A stretch of 64,000 nt of DNA from an uncultured Lachnospiraceae bacterium (GTDB lineage: Bacteria; Bacillota; Clostridia; Lachnospirales; Lachnospiraceae): positions 62,001-126,000 of the forward strand of contig CAJUBP010000002.1 of NCBI GenBank assembly GCA_910584585.1, given 5' to 3'. Made by a program: the position numbers and the translations under genes. This document shows positions 8,573-17,322 of the stretch, one piece after another. The notes under the pieces were generated by a model. That model saw nothing but the letters and a program-made list of their open reading frames with translations, searched no databases and had not been told where the DNA came from. Numbering within the stretch: position 1 is the first letter of the stretch; each line of letters begins with the position of its first letter.

Positions 8573-10144
8573 ATGAAGTTGGCTAGGAATAAAGATTTCA
8601 GGAAACTGGCAGTCATTCTTGCAGCCGCGGCGGCATTGGCATTTGGACTGGAACGGATTTTCGCTGTTCTGTTTTATGGAGGAGACCGTTTTTTCTGGGG
8701 AAGGTATCTGTCAATTTTCGTGGTATTGGAGCTTATGGCATGCATGGTATGTTTTCGCGAGATTGTTGCGAAAAAGGCGGAGATAGCCGCGCTGGCAGTC
8801 ATTCTCAGCGTGGGGACGCTCTATGCGACAGTGGTTCCCGCCAGCACCGGAATTTCCTGGGATGATGAATGGCATTACAATTGTTCCATGGTGCTGTCCC
8901 ATGTGATAAATCCTGATGTGTCAAAAGCGGAATATTATTATGCCGACAAGAAATGTTACCTGACAACGGCGCTGGAACATAAGAATTATGACAGGGAAAG
9001 CCAAAGGGAGACATATCAGGAAGTGGACGAGCTGCATCAATTCAAAGACAAAACCCTGACAGGAAGATTCTGGCCCCGTTACCGGAACCTTTGTTACCTG
9101 CCGGCTGCTTTCGGTCTCTGGCTGGGCAGGCTGATTTCCCTGCCCTACCATATGACCTTTATGCTGGGACGCTGGTTTAATGTGCTGTTTTACGCGGTTG
9201 TGGTATTTCTTGCCATCCGCAAACTAAAATCCGGAAAAATTTTGGCGGCAGCGGTGGCTCTGATTCCCTTTAACATTTTCATGGCTTCTTCTTATTCTTA
9301 TGATCAATGGATTACAGCGTGGCTTCTGTACGGCTTTTGCTGTTTTTTCGGAGAACTGCAGCAGCCGGAGAAAAAAATGACTGTCCGGGAATGGATTTGC
9401 ATGCTGTTTGCCTTTTTTATAGGAGTAGGCCCCAAAATGCTGTATATTCCCCTGGTACTGCTGACTTTGTTTATGCCTAAGGAAAAATTTGTCAGCTCCA
9501 AACAGCGGAAGCTTATGATGGCTGCGGTGCTGTGCGTGTCAATTGCCGTATGCGGGAAGTTAATCTTGATGTTTATTTCGCCCGGCTCCATTCAGGACGC
9601 CCGGGGCGGAACGGAAGTTGACGCTTTGGGGCAGGTTTCTTATATTTTTGCCCATCCCTGGGAATATACCAAGACATTATTGGGATTCCTGGTGGATTAT
9701 GTGTCTTTGGAGTCTGCGAACCGCTATTTTTCAAATCTGCAGTATTTGACGAATCTGCAGCCTACGGCATTGTCCGCGCTTGCGGTGGCAACTCTGGCTG
9801 CAGTGGCGCTTACGGACAAGAATGAATATGATTTAAATGTCACAAAGCTTCCCAGGATTGTGACATACGCGCTGTCATTCGCCATTCTGTGTCTGGTGGC
9901 AACTTCCATGTATGTTGCCATTACGCCGGTGGGAAGCGATACCATTGGGGGATGCCAGTATCGCTATATTGCGCCGATTCTGTTTCCGGTATTATATTCC
10001 CTGGGAAGTGAAAAATTGCTGAATAAGATAAAAAGTAAGATAAACATAGAGGTAAAAAGGGAATATTACAATGGGATTGTGTTAGGAATTTTTGCTTTTA
10101 TTTCAATTCATGCGGTGTGGGTATATGCCGTTAACTTGTATTAG
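8573..10144 (+). CDS. DUF2142-type multi-spanning membrane protein, GT-C-like
   Basis: 523 residues with about ten to twelve membrane segments. After the second or third segment a loop carries SWDDEWHY, like the acidic pair in the first outside loop of GT-C glycosyltransferases and of DUF2142 proteins. Such proteins are thought to transfer sugars from polyprenyl-phosphate carriers to glycans on the outer face of the membrane. It follows the chain-terminator-like gene in the same direction, with AAAGGAG upstream of ATG 8573. A polyprenyl-phosphate sugar synthase-like gene at 15423 could supply its donor. The family match is from the pattern of hydrophobic segments and the acidic loop; the sugar is unknown. 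Confidence 0.75.
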   Translation: MKLARNKDFRKLAVILAAAAALAFGLERIFAVLFYGGDRFFWGRYLSIFVVLELMACMVCFREIVAKKAEIAALAVILSVGTLYATVVPASTGISWDDEWHYNCSMVLSHVINPDVSKAEYYYADKKCYLTTALEHKNYDRESQRETYQEVDELHQFKDKTLTGRFWPRYRNLCYLPAAFGLWLGRLISLPYHMTFMLGRWFNVLFYAVVVFLAIRKLKSGKILAAAVALIPFNIFMASSYSYDQWITAWLLYGFCCFFGELQQPEKKMTVREWICMLFAFFIGVGPKMLYIPLVLLTLFMPKEKFVSSKQRKLMMAAVLCVSIAVCGKLILMFISPGSIQDARGGTEVDALGQVSYIFAHPWEYTKTLLGFLVDYVSLESANRYFSNLQYLTNLQPTALSALAVATLAAVALTDKNEYDLNVTKLPRIVTYALSFAILCLVATSMYVAITPVGSDTIGGCQYRYIAPILFPVLYSLGSEKLLNKIKSKINIEVKREYYNGIVLGIFAFISIHAVWVYAVNLY

Positions 10145-10153
10145 AACTTAGAA

Positions 10154-10254
10154 AAAGGCTGCCGGGAAATGGAAAATTTCCGCAATATATAGCTCTGGAT
10201 CATTGAGTATCAAACCATATATTGTACGCAAATTTCATTTTCCGGCAGCCCCTT
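10154..10254 (+). repeat. Long imperfect palindrome (MITE-like or terminator), copy B
   Basis: GGCTGCCGGGAAATGG at the left end pairs with the complementary sequence ending in CCGGCAGCC at the right end; CAATATATAG and CCATATATTG form the inner arm. It is the same family as 1652-1745, inverted. It fills the gap between two convergent genes and could stop transcription from both sides. Confidence 0.7.
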
Positions 10255-10272
10255 TATCATCGGCGGCAGCGC

Positions 10273-10986
10273 TTAATCTTTTTCTTTAATGCAGTTCCAG
10301 GTTAGGGTTACATATGCCTTCGTCTTGGTATTGCGCATAGTAAATGTAATGTAGTCCAGATCCCCGTCAAAGGTGACTTTCTTTGAAAAAGAAGATTTAC
10401 TGCAGGAATTAATTTCGTAAGATCCGGAGCCATACTGCATTTTCATGGAGGTAATTCTCCAGCCCTTTGCGGCCTTTGCGGAAACCGTCTGGTTTTTCAA
10501 AACGGAAGAATGAAAGTAATTGCATTCGGTAGCGGATCGAAAGCGGGAAGTGAAGTTTTTCTTTCCCACCTTAAAGCTACGCAGGGGATTGCTGTAATTT
10601 TTTACCGTAATGGTGGATTTCAGTTTCTGGCTCCCTATCTGAAAGGTAATATCGGCAGTTCCGGCTTTTTTGAAAAAATAAACCCGGATATCGCCGTCCT
10701 TGTTAATATAGGGCCTTGCAATGGAAGAATCACTGCTGGCCAGCGACTGAATGGAGGATGGTTTCGGTTTCTTGGTGGAACCTTTCCGGCAGACCCTCAG
10801 CGTCACAAAGGTGGCCGGCAGGTCGTCCGGCGCAGAGTAAAATACCATATTCTTGTAAGAACTGGGCAGATAATACGAAGCCGCAGCCTCCACATCGCTG
10901 CCGGCCTGGGGAACAAAAAGAATTCCCGTCAGCAGAATGGCAAAAGTTAGTGCCAATGAGGAAAATTTTTTCAATAACTTTTTCAA
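10273..10986 (-). CDS. Secreted protein of unknown function, possibly Ig-like
   Basis: About 237 residues on the minus strand. TTG 10986 is chosen as start because GGGAGG lies eight bases upstream and it yields a normal signal peptide (MKKLLKKFSS, then a hydrophobic core, then VEAAA); the open frame runs further upstream to 11052 without a better start. The mature part is lysine- and serine-rich with beta-strand patterns, and a segment (about 75-125: SLASSDSSIARPYI...GTADITFQIG) resembling bacterial Ig-like domains. No anchor or enzyme motif was seen. It is the only non-transposase gene on the minus strand, so it is separately expressed. Function unknown. Confidence 0.7.
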   Translation of the reverse strand: MKKLLKKFSSLALTFAILLTGILFVPQAGSDVEAAASYYLPSSYKNMVFYSAPDDLPATFVTLRVCRKGSTKKPKPSSIQSLASSDSSIARPYINKDGDIRVYFFKKAGTADITFQIGSQKLKSTITVKNYSNPLRSFKVGKKNFTSRFRSATECNYFHSSVLKNQTVSAKAAKGWRITSMKMQYGSGSYEINSCSKSSFSKKVTFDGDLDYITFTMRNTKTKAYVTLTWNCIKEKD

Positions 10987-11130
10987 TACTAAGACCTCCC
11001 ATGATTTAGTTTGAGTGAAAATGATAATAAAAGCTAATAATAAAGGTACCATAATTAAAGAAAAAAAACAATGGAAGATTTCTCATGGAATTGTTAAGAA
11101 ATTTATAATTTTTTCTAAATATTCCAAAAT

Positions 11131-11159
11131 TTGCGTAATGAAGCAAAGGGTGGTATAAT
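11131..11159 (+). promoter_or_regulatory. Sigma-A promoter of the second gene block
   Basis: TTGCGT at 11131-11136 and TATAAT at 11154-11159 with a 17-base spacer. It predicts transcription from about 11166 and a leader of roughly 250 bases holding the 47-bp repeats before the gene at 11420. Confidence 0.75.
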
Positions 11160-11204
11160 TTACCATGAGGAGGGACCCGGCCCATAATCTCCCACTCTCT
11201 ATAT

Positions 11205-11338
11205 CGTAGTAAGCCGGGAGGAGCCCTGATGGTTCGTACAACTCCTCACACCGTAGTAAGCCGGGAGGAGCCCTGATGGTCAGTACAACTCCTCACACCG
11301 TAGTAAGCCGGGAGGAGCCCTGATGGTTCGTACAATAT
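11205..11338 (+). repeat. Three 47-bp direct repeats in an mRNA leader
   Basis: Units start at 11205, 11252 and 11299; the third is incomplete at its end. Each contains CCGGGAGGAGCCCTGATGG, that is a strong ribosome binding site, a stop (TGA) and a start (ATG) sharing bases. GAGGAG can also pair with the downstream CTCCTC. They lie between the promoter at 11131 and the gene at 11420. Confidence 0.9.
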
Positions 11339-11340
11339 AA
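11229..11340 (+). other. Chain of three overlapping upstream mini-ORFs
   Basis: 11229-11276 and 11276-11323 each encode 15 residues (MVRTTPHTVVSREEP and MVSTTPHTVVSREEP); 11323-11340 encodes MVRTI. Each ATG shares its A with the preceding TGA, and each of the three has GGGAGGAG five to six bases upstream. An earlier short frame (ATG 11165, 14 codons) ends at TAG 11207. Whether they are translated is unknown, but the layout is that of coupled upstream ORFs. Confidence 0.5.
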
Positions 11341-11419
11341 CTCAACAAATGAAAAGAAAGTCCGCAGCCCTCCGCGCAACAGATAATCACCACCCCAGGG
11401 CCGGATAAAGGGATAAAAT

Positions 11420-12778
11420 ATGAGAAAACGAGAACAGTATAAGCATTTATTGAATCTGACTGCAAATTTTATGATGCTGGCAATGGAAGCGGCAATGTTT
11501 GCCTATACCTGGTATATCATTTATTATCCGACGCTGGCCAAAGCAAACCGTCCCTGGCACAGAGGAAACTGGGCGGTGATCGGCATATATGTGCTGATTA
11601 TGTATTTTTTTACCAGAACTTTCGGCGGTTACAGGATCGGGTATCTGCGGATTACCGATGTATGCCTTTCGCAGATTCTGTCTATTTTCTGCGCGAATGT
11701 GGTAGGATATCTGCAGGTGTGCCTGGTGGCAAATGACTACATGCCGGCGCATCCCATGATTATGCTGACATTTACAGAATATTTGGTGATACTGCCGGGA
11801 GTATATCTGGTAAGATTTGTCTATACCAGGCTGTATCCGCCCAAGAAAATGATTGTGATATACGGGAAACGTTCCCCGGATGAGTTAATTCAGAAAATCA
11901 ATTCCCGGAAAGATAAATATAATGTCTGTGCTACGGCCAGCGTTTATCTGGGATATGAAGAACTGTACACCAGAATTTTGGAATATGAGGCCGTAGTTCT
12001 CTGCGATCTGCCCACCAGCATGCGCAATCCCATTTTAAAATTCTGTTTTGACCAGAATAAACGGACTTATATTACGCCCAAAATCTCGGACATTATTCTG
12101 ACGGGGACAGAGTCCATTCATCTGTTTGACTCTCCGCTGATGCTGTCCCGAAACCACGGGCTGACCATTGAGCAGCGGTTTGTAAAGCGAGCCATGGACA
12201 TTGTGCTGTCCCTGATTGCCATTGTCATTTCGTCCCCTGTGCTTTTGCTGATTGGGATGTGCATTAAATTATATGACAAAGGGCCGGTGTTTTATACCCA
12301 GGAGCGGCTGACCAGAGGCGGGGAAAGATTTCAGATTGTTAAATTCCGCAGTATGCGGATCGATTCTGAACAAGACGGCGCCCAGCTTGCCAGAAAAGAC
12401 GACGACAGAATTACGCCGGTAGGGAGGGTGATCCGCCAGACTCATTTTGACGAACTGCCCCAGATTTTTAATATTTTAAAGGGGGAAATGTCCTTTGTGG
12501 GACCAAGGCCGGAGCGGGAGAGCATTGCCAAAGAGTATGAGGCGGTGATCCCAGAGTTCAGTTTCCGGCTGAAGGTGAAAGCGGGCCTGACCGGGTATGC
12601 GCAGATTTACGGAAAATACAATACAACCCCCTATGATAAATTAAAATTAGATTTAACTTATATAGAAAACTATTCTTTCTGGCTGGATTTGAAGCTGATG
12701 CTGATGACCTTTAAAATCATCTTCCAGAAAGAAAATACAGAAGGCATTGATAAGAAACAGAGGACGGCGGTAAAGTAA
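11420..12778 (+). CDS. Polyprenyl-phosphate sugar-1-phosphate transferase (WbaP/CpsE-type)
   Basis: 452 residues. Four to five N-terminal membrane segments (about 10-135), a cytoplasmic CoA-binding-like region (about 140-245), and the C-terminal catalytic domain of the bacterial sugar transferase family (about 250-440) with KRAMDIVLS, KFRSMR, DELPQIFNILKGEMSFVGPRP and KAGLTGYAQI. Such enzymes start a glycan by moving a sugar phosphate from a nucleotide sugar to undecaprenyl phosphate. It is first in its transcription unit, consistent with initiating the polymer of the 11-27 kb block. A smaller enzyme of the same superfamily, lacking the extra membrane part, is at 50527, hinting at two polymers. 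AAAGGG lies before ATG 11420. Confidence 0.92.
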   Translation: MRKREQYKHLLNLTANFMMLAMEAAMFAYTWYIIYYPTLAKANRPWHRGNWAVIGIYVLIMYFFTRTFGGYRIGYLRITDVCLSQILSIFCANVVGYLQVCLVANDYMPAHPMIMLTFTEYLVILPGVYLVRFVYTRLYPPKKMIVIYGKRSPDELIQKINSRKDKYNVCATASVYLGYEELYTRILEYEAVVLCDLPTSMRNPILKFCFDQNKRTYITPKISDIILTGTESIHLFDSPLMLSRNHGLTIEQRFVKRAMDIVLSLIAIVISSPVLLLIGMCIKLYDKGPVFYTQERLTRGGERFQIVKFRSMRIDSEQDGAQLARKDDDRITPVGRVIRQTHFDELPQIFNILKGEMSFVGPRPERESIAKEYEAVIPEFSFRLKVKAGLTGYAQIYGKYNTTPYDKLKLDLTYIENYSFWLDLKLMLMTFKIIFQKENTEGIDKKQRTAVK

Positions 12779-12790
12779 GGAGGCGCAGAA

Positions 12791-13537
12791 ATGGAAAGCC
12801 AGATATCCGTATCCGTAATTATGCCGGCCTATAACGCCGGAAATTATATTGCAGAAGCCATTGAGTCTGTGCTGTGCCAGGAGGTGCCTCTGGAGCTTTT
12901 GGTGATTGACGACTGCTCCGCAGACAATACGGCTGAAATTGCTGCCCGGTACGCCCGGGATGAGCGAGTGGTATTAATCCGGAATAAACAGAACCAGGGA
13001 GCGGCCGAGAGCCGCAATATCGGAATCCGCCGGGCCAGGGGAAAGTATCTGGCCTTTCTGGACGCGGACGACTGGTGGCAGCAGGGGAAATTAAAGCTCC
13101 AGTGTGAGAAGCTGCAGGAAACAGGCCTGGTATTATGCTGCACCGGCCGGGAATTAATGAACGCAGACGGCTCGCCCAGAGGAAAAATCATAGGCGCGCC
13201 GGAAGTGATTACTTATCAGATGCTCCTTCGGACAAACAGTATTGCCTGCTCTTCGGTTGTGATGCGGACAGAGGCGGCCAGGGAATTCTATATGAGCCAT
13301 GACGAGCTTCATGAAGACTATATTTTATGGCTGAAAGTGCTGAAAAAATACGGCAATGCCTGCGGAATCAACCAGCCTATGCTGAAATCCAGAATGAGCC
13401 AGGGGGGCAAATCCAGAAATAAACTGAAGTCCGCCCGAATGCATTTCGGCGTATACCGGCTGATGGGGATCGGGAGGCTTGCGTCCTGTTATTATTTTCT
13501 GATGTATATGTTTCACGGCATCCGCAAATATATGTAA
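12791..13537 (+). CDS. Family 2 glycosyltransferase
   Basis: 248 residues with a single GT-A domain: SVSVIMPAYNAGNYI at the N-terminus, VIDDCSADNT, and the DADDWW metal-binding motif at about residues 95-100. It is predicted to act in the cytoplasm on a lipid-linked acceptor. GGAGG precedes ATG 12791 and only 12 bases separate it from the initiating transferase, so it likely adds the second residue. The sugar is not predictable. Confidence 0.9.
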   Translation: MESQISVSVIMPAYNAGNYIAEAIESVLCQEVPLELLVIDDCSADNTAEIAARYARDERVVLIRNKQNQGAAESRNIGIRRARGKYLAFLDADDWWQQGKLKLQCEKLQETGLVLCCTGRELMNADGSPRGKIIGAPEVITYQMLLRTNSIACSSVVMRTEAAREFYMSHDELHEDYILWLKVLKKYGNACGINQPMLKSRMSQGGKSRNKLKSARMHFGVYRLMGIGRLASCYYFLMYMFHGIRKYM

Positions 13538-13540
13538 TAG

Positions 13541-13632
13541 AATCCGCAATGGAATCCGCAATGCAGCGCGGAAGGCCATGCAGCTGAAATTCGCAATGGG
13601 ACGCGGAAGGCCATATAATTGGAATCCGCAAT
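13541..13632 (+). repeat. Short interspersed direct repeats in the gap before the second exporter
   Basis: GAATCCGCAATG occurs at about 13541, 13552 and 13621, and GCGGAAGGCCAT twice (about 13568 and 13602). It looks like local duplication and decay. The true start of the next gene is downstream at 13679. Confidence 0.6.
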
Positions 13633-13678
13633 GACCTGCAGACAGAACTGCAGATGGAAAGGTGAGGAACAGTTAGCA

Positions 13679-14455
13679 ATGAGAGAGAGAATGAAGAATT
13701 TTATCCGTTACCGTTTTCTGTTGGGAGAGTTGGTAAAAAAAGGAATCAAACTGAAATACAGAAGATCCTATCTGGGGATTTTGTGGTCGCTGCTGGAGCC
13801 GCTTTTGACCACCTGTGTGCTGACGATTGTGTTCGGAACGCTGTTTGGCAACAACGATCCTACATTTCCGGTCTATATTTTAAGCGGGCGTCTGCTCTAT
13901 TCCTTCTTTTCCCAGGGCACCACGGGGGCGCTGAAATCCATTCGGGCCAACGCGTCCATGATTAAGAAGGTGTATGTGCCCAAATATCTCTATCCTTTGT
14001 CAAGCGTCCTGTTTAATTATATTATATTTTTGATTTCTCTAGTGGTGCTGATTGTGCTGGCAATGGTGTTTCGGGTATTTCCGACCTTTCAGATTCTGTG
14101 GGCGGTGCCCTGCCTGCTGCTTTTATTGCTTCTTTCCTATGGAGTGGGGATGATTTTAGCCACCATCGGAGTGTTTTTCAGAGATATGGAATATCTTTGG
14201 AATGTATTGTTGATGCTGGTCATGTACACCTGCGCCATTTTCTATTTTCCAGAGAAATTGTTAAAAAGCGGTTATGGCTGGATTTTAAAATGGAATCCGC
14301 TGTACTGCATTATTGCCAATTTCAGGAATGCCGTATTCGGGGAGCCGGTGCACATGAAAATGTTTCTGTATGCCGCCGGATTCAGCGTGGCTTCTTTAGT
14401 CCTGGGACTTTATGTCTTTTACAAGAAACAGGATGAATTTATCTTACAGATCTAG
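13679..14455 (+). CDS. Second ABC exporter permease (TagG-type)
   Basis: 258 residues, about six membrane segments, with the family hallmark KLKYRRSYLGILWSLLEPL near the N-terminus. It is related to the permease at 3845 but clearly distinct. ATG 13679 is preferred because GGTGAGG lies upstream and the length then matches the family; an in-frame TTG at 13619 would add a repeat-derived, unlikely N-terminus, and ATG 13691 is also possible. It is followed after 18 bases by its ATPase. It likely exports the alditol-phosphate polymer made by the genes downstream, by analogy with teichoic acid transporters. Confidence 0.9.
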   Translation: MRERMKNFIRYRFLLGELVKKGIKLKYRRSYLGILWSLLEPLLTTCVLTIVFGTLFGNNDPTFPVYILSGRLLYSFFSQGTTGALKSIRANASMIKKVYVPKYLYPLSSVLFNYIIFLISLVVLIVLAMVFRVFPTFQILWAVPCLLLLLLLSYGVGMILATIGVFFRDMEYLWNVLLMLVMYTCAIFYFPEKLLKSGYGWILKWNPLYCIIANFRNAVFGEPVHMKMFLYAAGFSVASLVLGLYVFYKKQDEFILQI

Positions 14456-14473
14456 AGGGAAAGGGAGAGGAAC

Positions 14474-15211
14474 ATGGCAAAAGAAATAATCCGGGCAGAG
14501 CATATCGGCATGAAATTCAACCTCAGCAAGGAAAAGGTGGACAGCCTGAAAGAATATGTCATCAAGTCCATCAAGCGCCAGATGGAATACAACGAATTCT
14601 GGGCCCTTAAGGACATCAGCTTTACACTGGAAAAAGGAGACCGCCTGGGCATCCTGGGTCTGAACGGAGCGGGAAAGAGCACTCTTTTGAAAGTGATTGC
14701 AGGAGTCTTTAAGCCCACTGAGGGCAAGGTATACAAAAAAGGAAAAATCGCTCCGCTGCTGGAATTGGGAGCCGGGTTTGATATGCAGTATACCGGCGCG
14801 GAAAATATTTACCTTTACGGGGCAGTGCTGGGGTACAGCAAGAAATTTATTGATGAAAAATTTGATGAAATTGTAGCGTTTTCAGAATTAAATAAGTTTA
14901 TCGACGTTCCCCTGAAAAATTATTCCTCAGGAATGAAGTCCAGACTGGGATTTTCCATCGCTACGGTGGTGGCGCCGGAGATTCTGATTCTGGATGAAGT
15001 GCTGTCAGTGGGGGACGCGAAATTCAGAAAGAAGAGCGAAGGCAAAATTATGAGCATGTTTGACAAAGGCGTGACAGTGCTCTTCGTATCCCACTCCCTG
15101 GAGCAGGTCTGCCGGCTGTGCAATAAAGCAGTGATTCTGGATCACGGCAGAATAAAATCTTTTGGCGGGATTGACGAGGTGGCGGAGGTATACCGGAAGA
15201 TGCTGGAGTAA
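14474..15211 (+). CDS. Second ABC exporter ATPase (TagH-type, short form)
   Basis: 245 residues, only the nucleotide-binding domain: Walker A GLNGAGKST, signature YSSGMKSRL and Walker B ILILDEVLSVGD, with the ELGAGFDMQYTG stretch typical of polysaccharide exporters. It lacks the C-terminal Wzt-like domain present in the ATPase at 4774, so this exporter probably does not read a chain-end modification that way. GGGAGAGG precedes ATG 14474. Confidence 0.92.
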   Translation: MAKEIIRAEHIGMKFNLSKEKVDSLKEYVIKSIKRQMEYNEFWALKDISFTLEKGDRLGILGLNGAGKSTLLKVIAGVFKPTEGKVYKKGKIAPLLELGAGFDMQYTGAENIYLYGAVLGYSKKFIDEKFDEIVAFSELNKFIDVPLKNYSSGMKSRLGFSIATVVAPEILILDEVLSVGDAKFRKKSEGKIMSMFDKGVTVLFVSHSLEQVCRLCNKAVILDHGRIKSFGGIDEVAEVYRKMLE

Positions 15212-15215
15212 AACG

Positions 15216-15282
15216 GGCTACAATTTACATCCATGCCAGATTTTATAATGCTTTTTATTATATCTGGGTGTGAATTGTAACC
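15216..15282. repeat. 67-bp imperfect palindrome
   Basis: GGCTACAATTTACATCC at 15216-15232 pairs with GGGTGTGAATTGTAACC at 15266-15282 with three mismatches; inside, CCAGAT/ATCTGG and TATAAT/ATTATA extend the pairing. A small GC hairpin (CCGCC-TTC-GGCGG, 15300-15312) follows. It may act as a partial terminator or be a mobile palindrome. Confidence 0.6.
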
Positions 15283-15422
15283 GGGACTGCCATTTGAAGC
15301 CGCCTTCGGCGGGGGCCGTCCTGCTATGGAAGTAAAGTTGCAATAGGTCATAAACTGTGATATATTTGGTAAAGAATGGTTCAGAAATAAAGGATGAATT
15401 GACAATTACGGAGGAAGAACAA

Positions 15423-16442
15423 TTGAAGCTGATTATACAGATACCATGCTATAACGAGGCGGAAACACTGGAAATTGCATTGAATGATCTGCCGAAGCAG
15501 ATAGATGGAATCGACGAAATTGAATATCTGATTATCAATGACGGCAGCAAGGACAACACCGTAGAGGTGGCCAGGAACTGGGGCGTCAACTATGTGGTGG
15601 ACCTGAAACGGAACAAGGGGCTTGCCAAAGGATTTATGGCGGGGCTGGACGCCTGTCTCAGAAACGGGGCGGATATTATCGTCAACACAGACGCCGATAA
15701 CCAGTACTGCGCAGATGATATTGAGAAAATTGTCCGTCCGATTCTGGAGGGAAAAACAGATATCGTCATCGGCGCAAGGCCGGTGGATGATACAGAACAC
15801 TGGTCCCCTCTGAAGAAAAAGCTGCAGCATTTCGGTAGCTGGGTGGTGCGCAAAGCCTCCCGCAGCGAGATTCCCGACGCGCCCAGCGGTTTTCGGGCCT
15901 ACAGCAGGGAAGCGGCTATGCGTCTTAACGTGGTCAATGAGTACACCTATACCTTAGAGACGATTGTCCAGGCCGGGAGAAGCAAAATCGCTATGGAATC
16001 CGTGCCCATCCGCACCAATGCGGAGCTCAGGCCTTCCCGGCTGTTCAGCAGTATGTTCGGCTATGTGAAGAAATCCATGCTGACCATTTTAAGGGCGTTT
16101 ATGATGTACCGTCCGCTGATGGTATTTTCTGTGATCGGCAGCATTATCTTTGCCGTGGGACTTGCCATCGGCGTACGATTTTTAGTATATTACTTTGGCG
16201 GAAGCGGCGCGGGCCACATGCAGTCCTTGATTCTGGCAAGCACGCTGATGCTGCTGGGATTCCAGACCTTTATCGTGGGGCTTCTGGCGGATATTATCTC
16301 GGCAAACCGGAAAATATTAGAAGACGTCCAATATCACGTCCGGAAACTGGACTTTGACAGGGATATGGAAAGAAAGCAAAAGGCAGAGGGCGATGGAAGC
16401 CCCCGGCAGCCGGAAAGCGGCCAAGGCGCAGATAAGGAGTGA
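15423..16442 (+). CDS. Polyprenyl-phosphate glycosyltransferase (DPM/GtrB-like GT2)
   Basis: About 339 residues. A GT2 domain (about 1-220; KLIIQIPCYNEAETL, NDGSKDNT, NTDADNQY) is followed by two membrane segments (about 245-300), the layout of enzymes that make polyprenyl-phosphate sugars for later transfer outside the cell. Start: TTG 15423 has GGAGG eight bases upstream and gives the usual N-terminus of the family; the frame is open further up to GTG 15357 but that start has no ribosome binding site. The C-terminal tail is charged and low in complexity. It could feed the GT-C-like proteins at 8573 and 26970. Confidence 0.85.
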   Translation: MKLIIQIPCYNEAETLEIALNDLPKQIDGIDEIEYLIINDGSKDNTVEVARNWGVNYVVDLKRNKGLAKGFMAGLDACLRNGADIIVNTDADNQYCADDIEKIVRPILEGKTDIVIGARPVDDTEHWSPLKKKLQHFGSWVVRKASRSEIPDAPSGFRAYSREAAMRLNVVNEYTYTLETIVQAGRSKIAMESVPIRTNAELRPSRLFSSMFGYVKKSMLTILRAFMMYRPLMVFSVIGSIIFAVGLAIGVRFLVYYFGGSGAGHMQSLILASTLMLLGFQTFIVGLLADIISANRKILEDVQYHVRKLDFDRDMERKQKAEGDGSPRQPESGQGADKE

Positions 16443-16474
16443 GGCGGCCGGTTTATGATTAAGAAGAAAGAACG

Positions 16475-16585
16475 GGAACGCGCATAAGTTGGCTTCTGAA
16501 AAGAAGACAGAACAGAAATAGGACAAAGAGCGGCAGGAATGCCCGTAAGTTGGTTTCTGATAAAAAGATAGAATAGGAAACAGAA
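16475..16585 (+). repeat. Degenerate tandem duplication in an intergenic gap
   Basis: Two imperfect copies of a unit of about 55 bases, both with TAAGTTGGYTTCTGA followed by A-rich sequence and AGAATAGG-like ends (about 16483 and 16547). TCTGATAAAAAG also occurs at about 28869. No gene was seen in 16443-16611. Confidence 0.5.
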
Positions 16586-16611
16586 TCAAGAACATTCAGG
16601 AGGGCCAAAAC

Positions 16612-17322
16612 ATGGTATACGGCGTAATTTTAGCAGGCGGCGTGGGCAGCCGCATGGGGAATGCAGAAAAGCCCAAGCAATATCTCCAGATCGGCGATAA
16701 ACCCATTATCATCCATACAGTGGAGAAGATGTACGTTCATCCGGAGATTGAAAAGGTTGTGGTATTATGTCCGGAGCAATGGGTATCCTATACAAAAACC
16801 TTGCTGAAAAAATACAGGCTTCCCGTTGAGCAGATTGCAGTGTTAAAGGGCGGGGCCACCCGAAACGGAACGATTATGAACGCCATCTCCTATATTGAAG
16901 AACAGGGAGATTTAACGGAAGATACGATTATCGTAACCCACGATTCAGTCAGGCCCTTTATCACCCACCGGATTATTTCCGAAAATGTGTGGTTTGCCAG
17001 AAAGTACGGGGCCTGCGATACGGTGATTGCCGCTACGGATACGATCGTGGAGAGCCGTGACGGAGAAATCATCAGCGATATTCCGGAACGATCCAAAATG
17101 TACCAGGGCCAGACCCCTCAGAGTTTTTGCGCGCTGAAATTAAAAAATTTATATGAAAGCCTCAGCGAAGAGGAAAAGAAAATTTTGACAGACGCAGCCA
17201 AAATCTTTGCCATGAAAGGGGAAAAGGTTTATCTGGTTCAGGGGGAAGTTTCCAATATTAAAATCACCTACCCGTATGATCTGCGGGTGGCGGAAGCATT
17301 GATCAAAGAGGACAGAAAATAA
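16612..17322 (+). CDS. tarI: Ribitol-5-phosphate cytidylyltransferase (TarI/IspD family)
   Basis: 236 residues of the IspD-like nucleotidyltransferase fold: ILAGGVGSRMG with KPKQY at the N-terminus, and THDSVRPF in the middle. It would join CTP and D-ribitol 5-phosphate to give CDP-ribitol. On its own it could be IspD of isoprenoid synthesis, but the next gene overlaps by one base and is a TarJ-type reductase, which marks it as TarI. GGAGGG precedes ATG 16612. CDP-ribitol would be used by the TagF-family enzymes just downstream. Confidence 0.88.
   Translation: MVYGVILAGGVGSRMGNAEKPKQYLQIGDKPIIIHTVEKMYVHPEIEKVVVLCPEQWVSYTKTLLKKYRLPVEQIAVLKGGATRNGTIMNAISYIEEQGDLTEDTIIVTHDSVRPFITHRIISENVWFARKYGACDTVIAATDTIVESRDGEIISDIPERSKMYQGQTPQSFCALKLKNLYESLSEEEKKILTDAAKIFAMKGEKVYLVQGEVSNIKITYPYDLRVAEALIKEDRK

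Noticed and set aside
11205..11338. CRISPR-like direct repeats
   Set aside because: The 47-bp units are directly adjacent with no unique spacers, and no cas genes are near.
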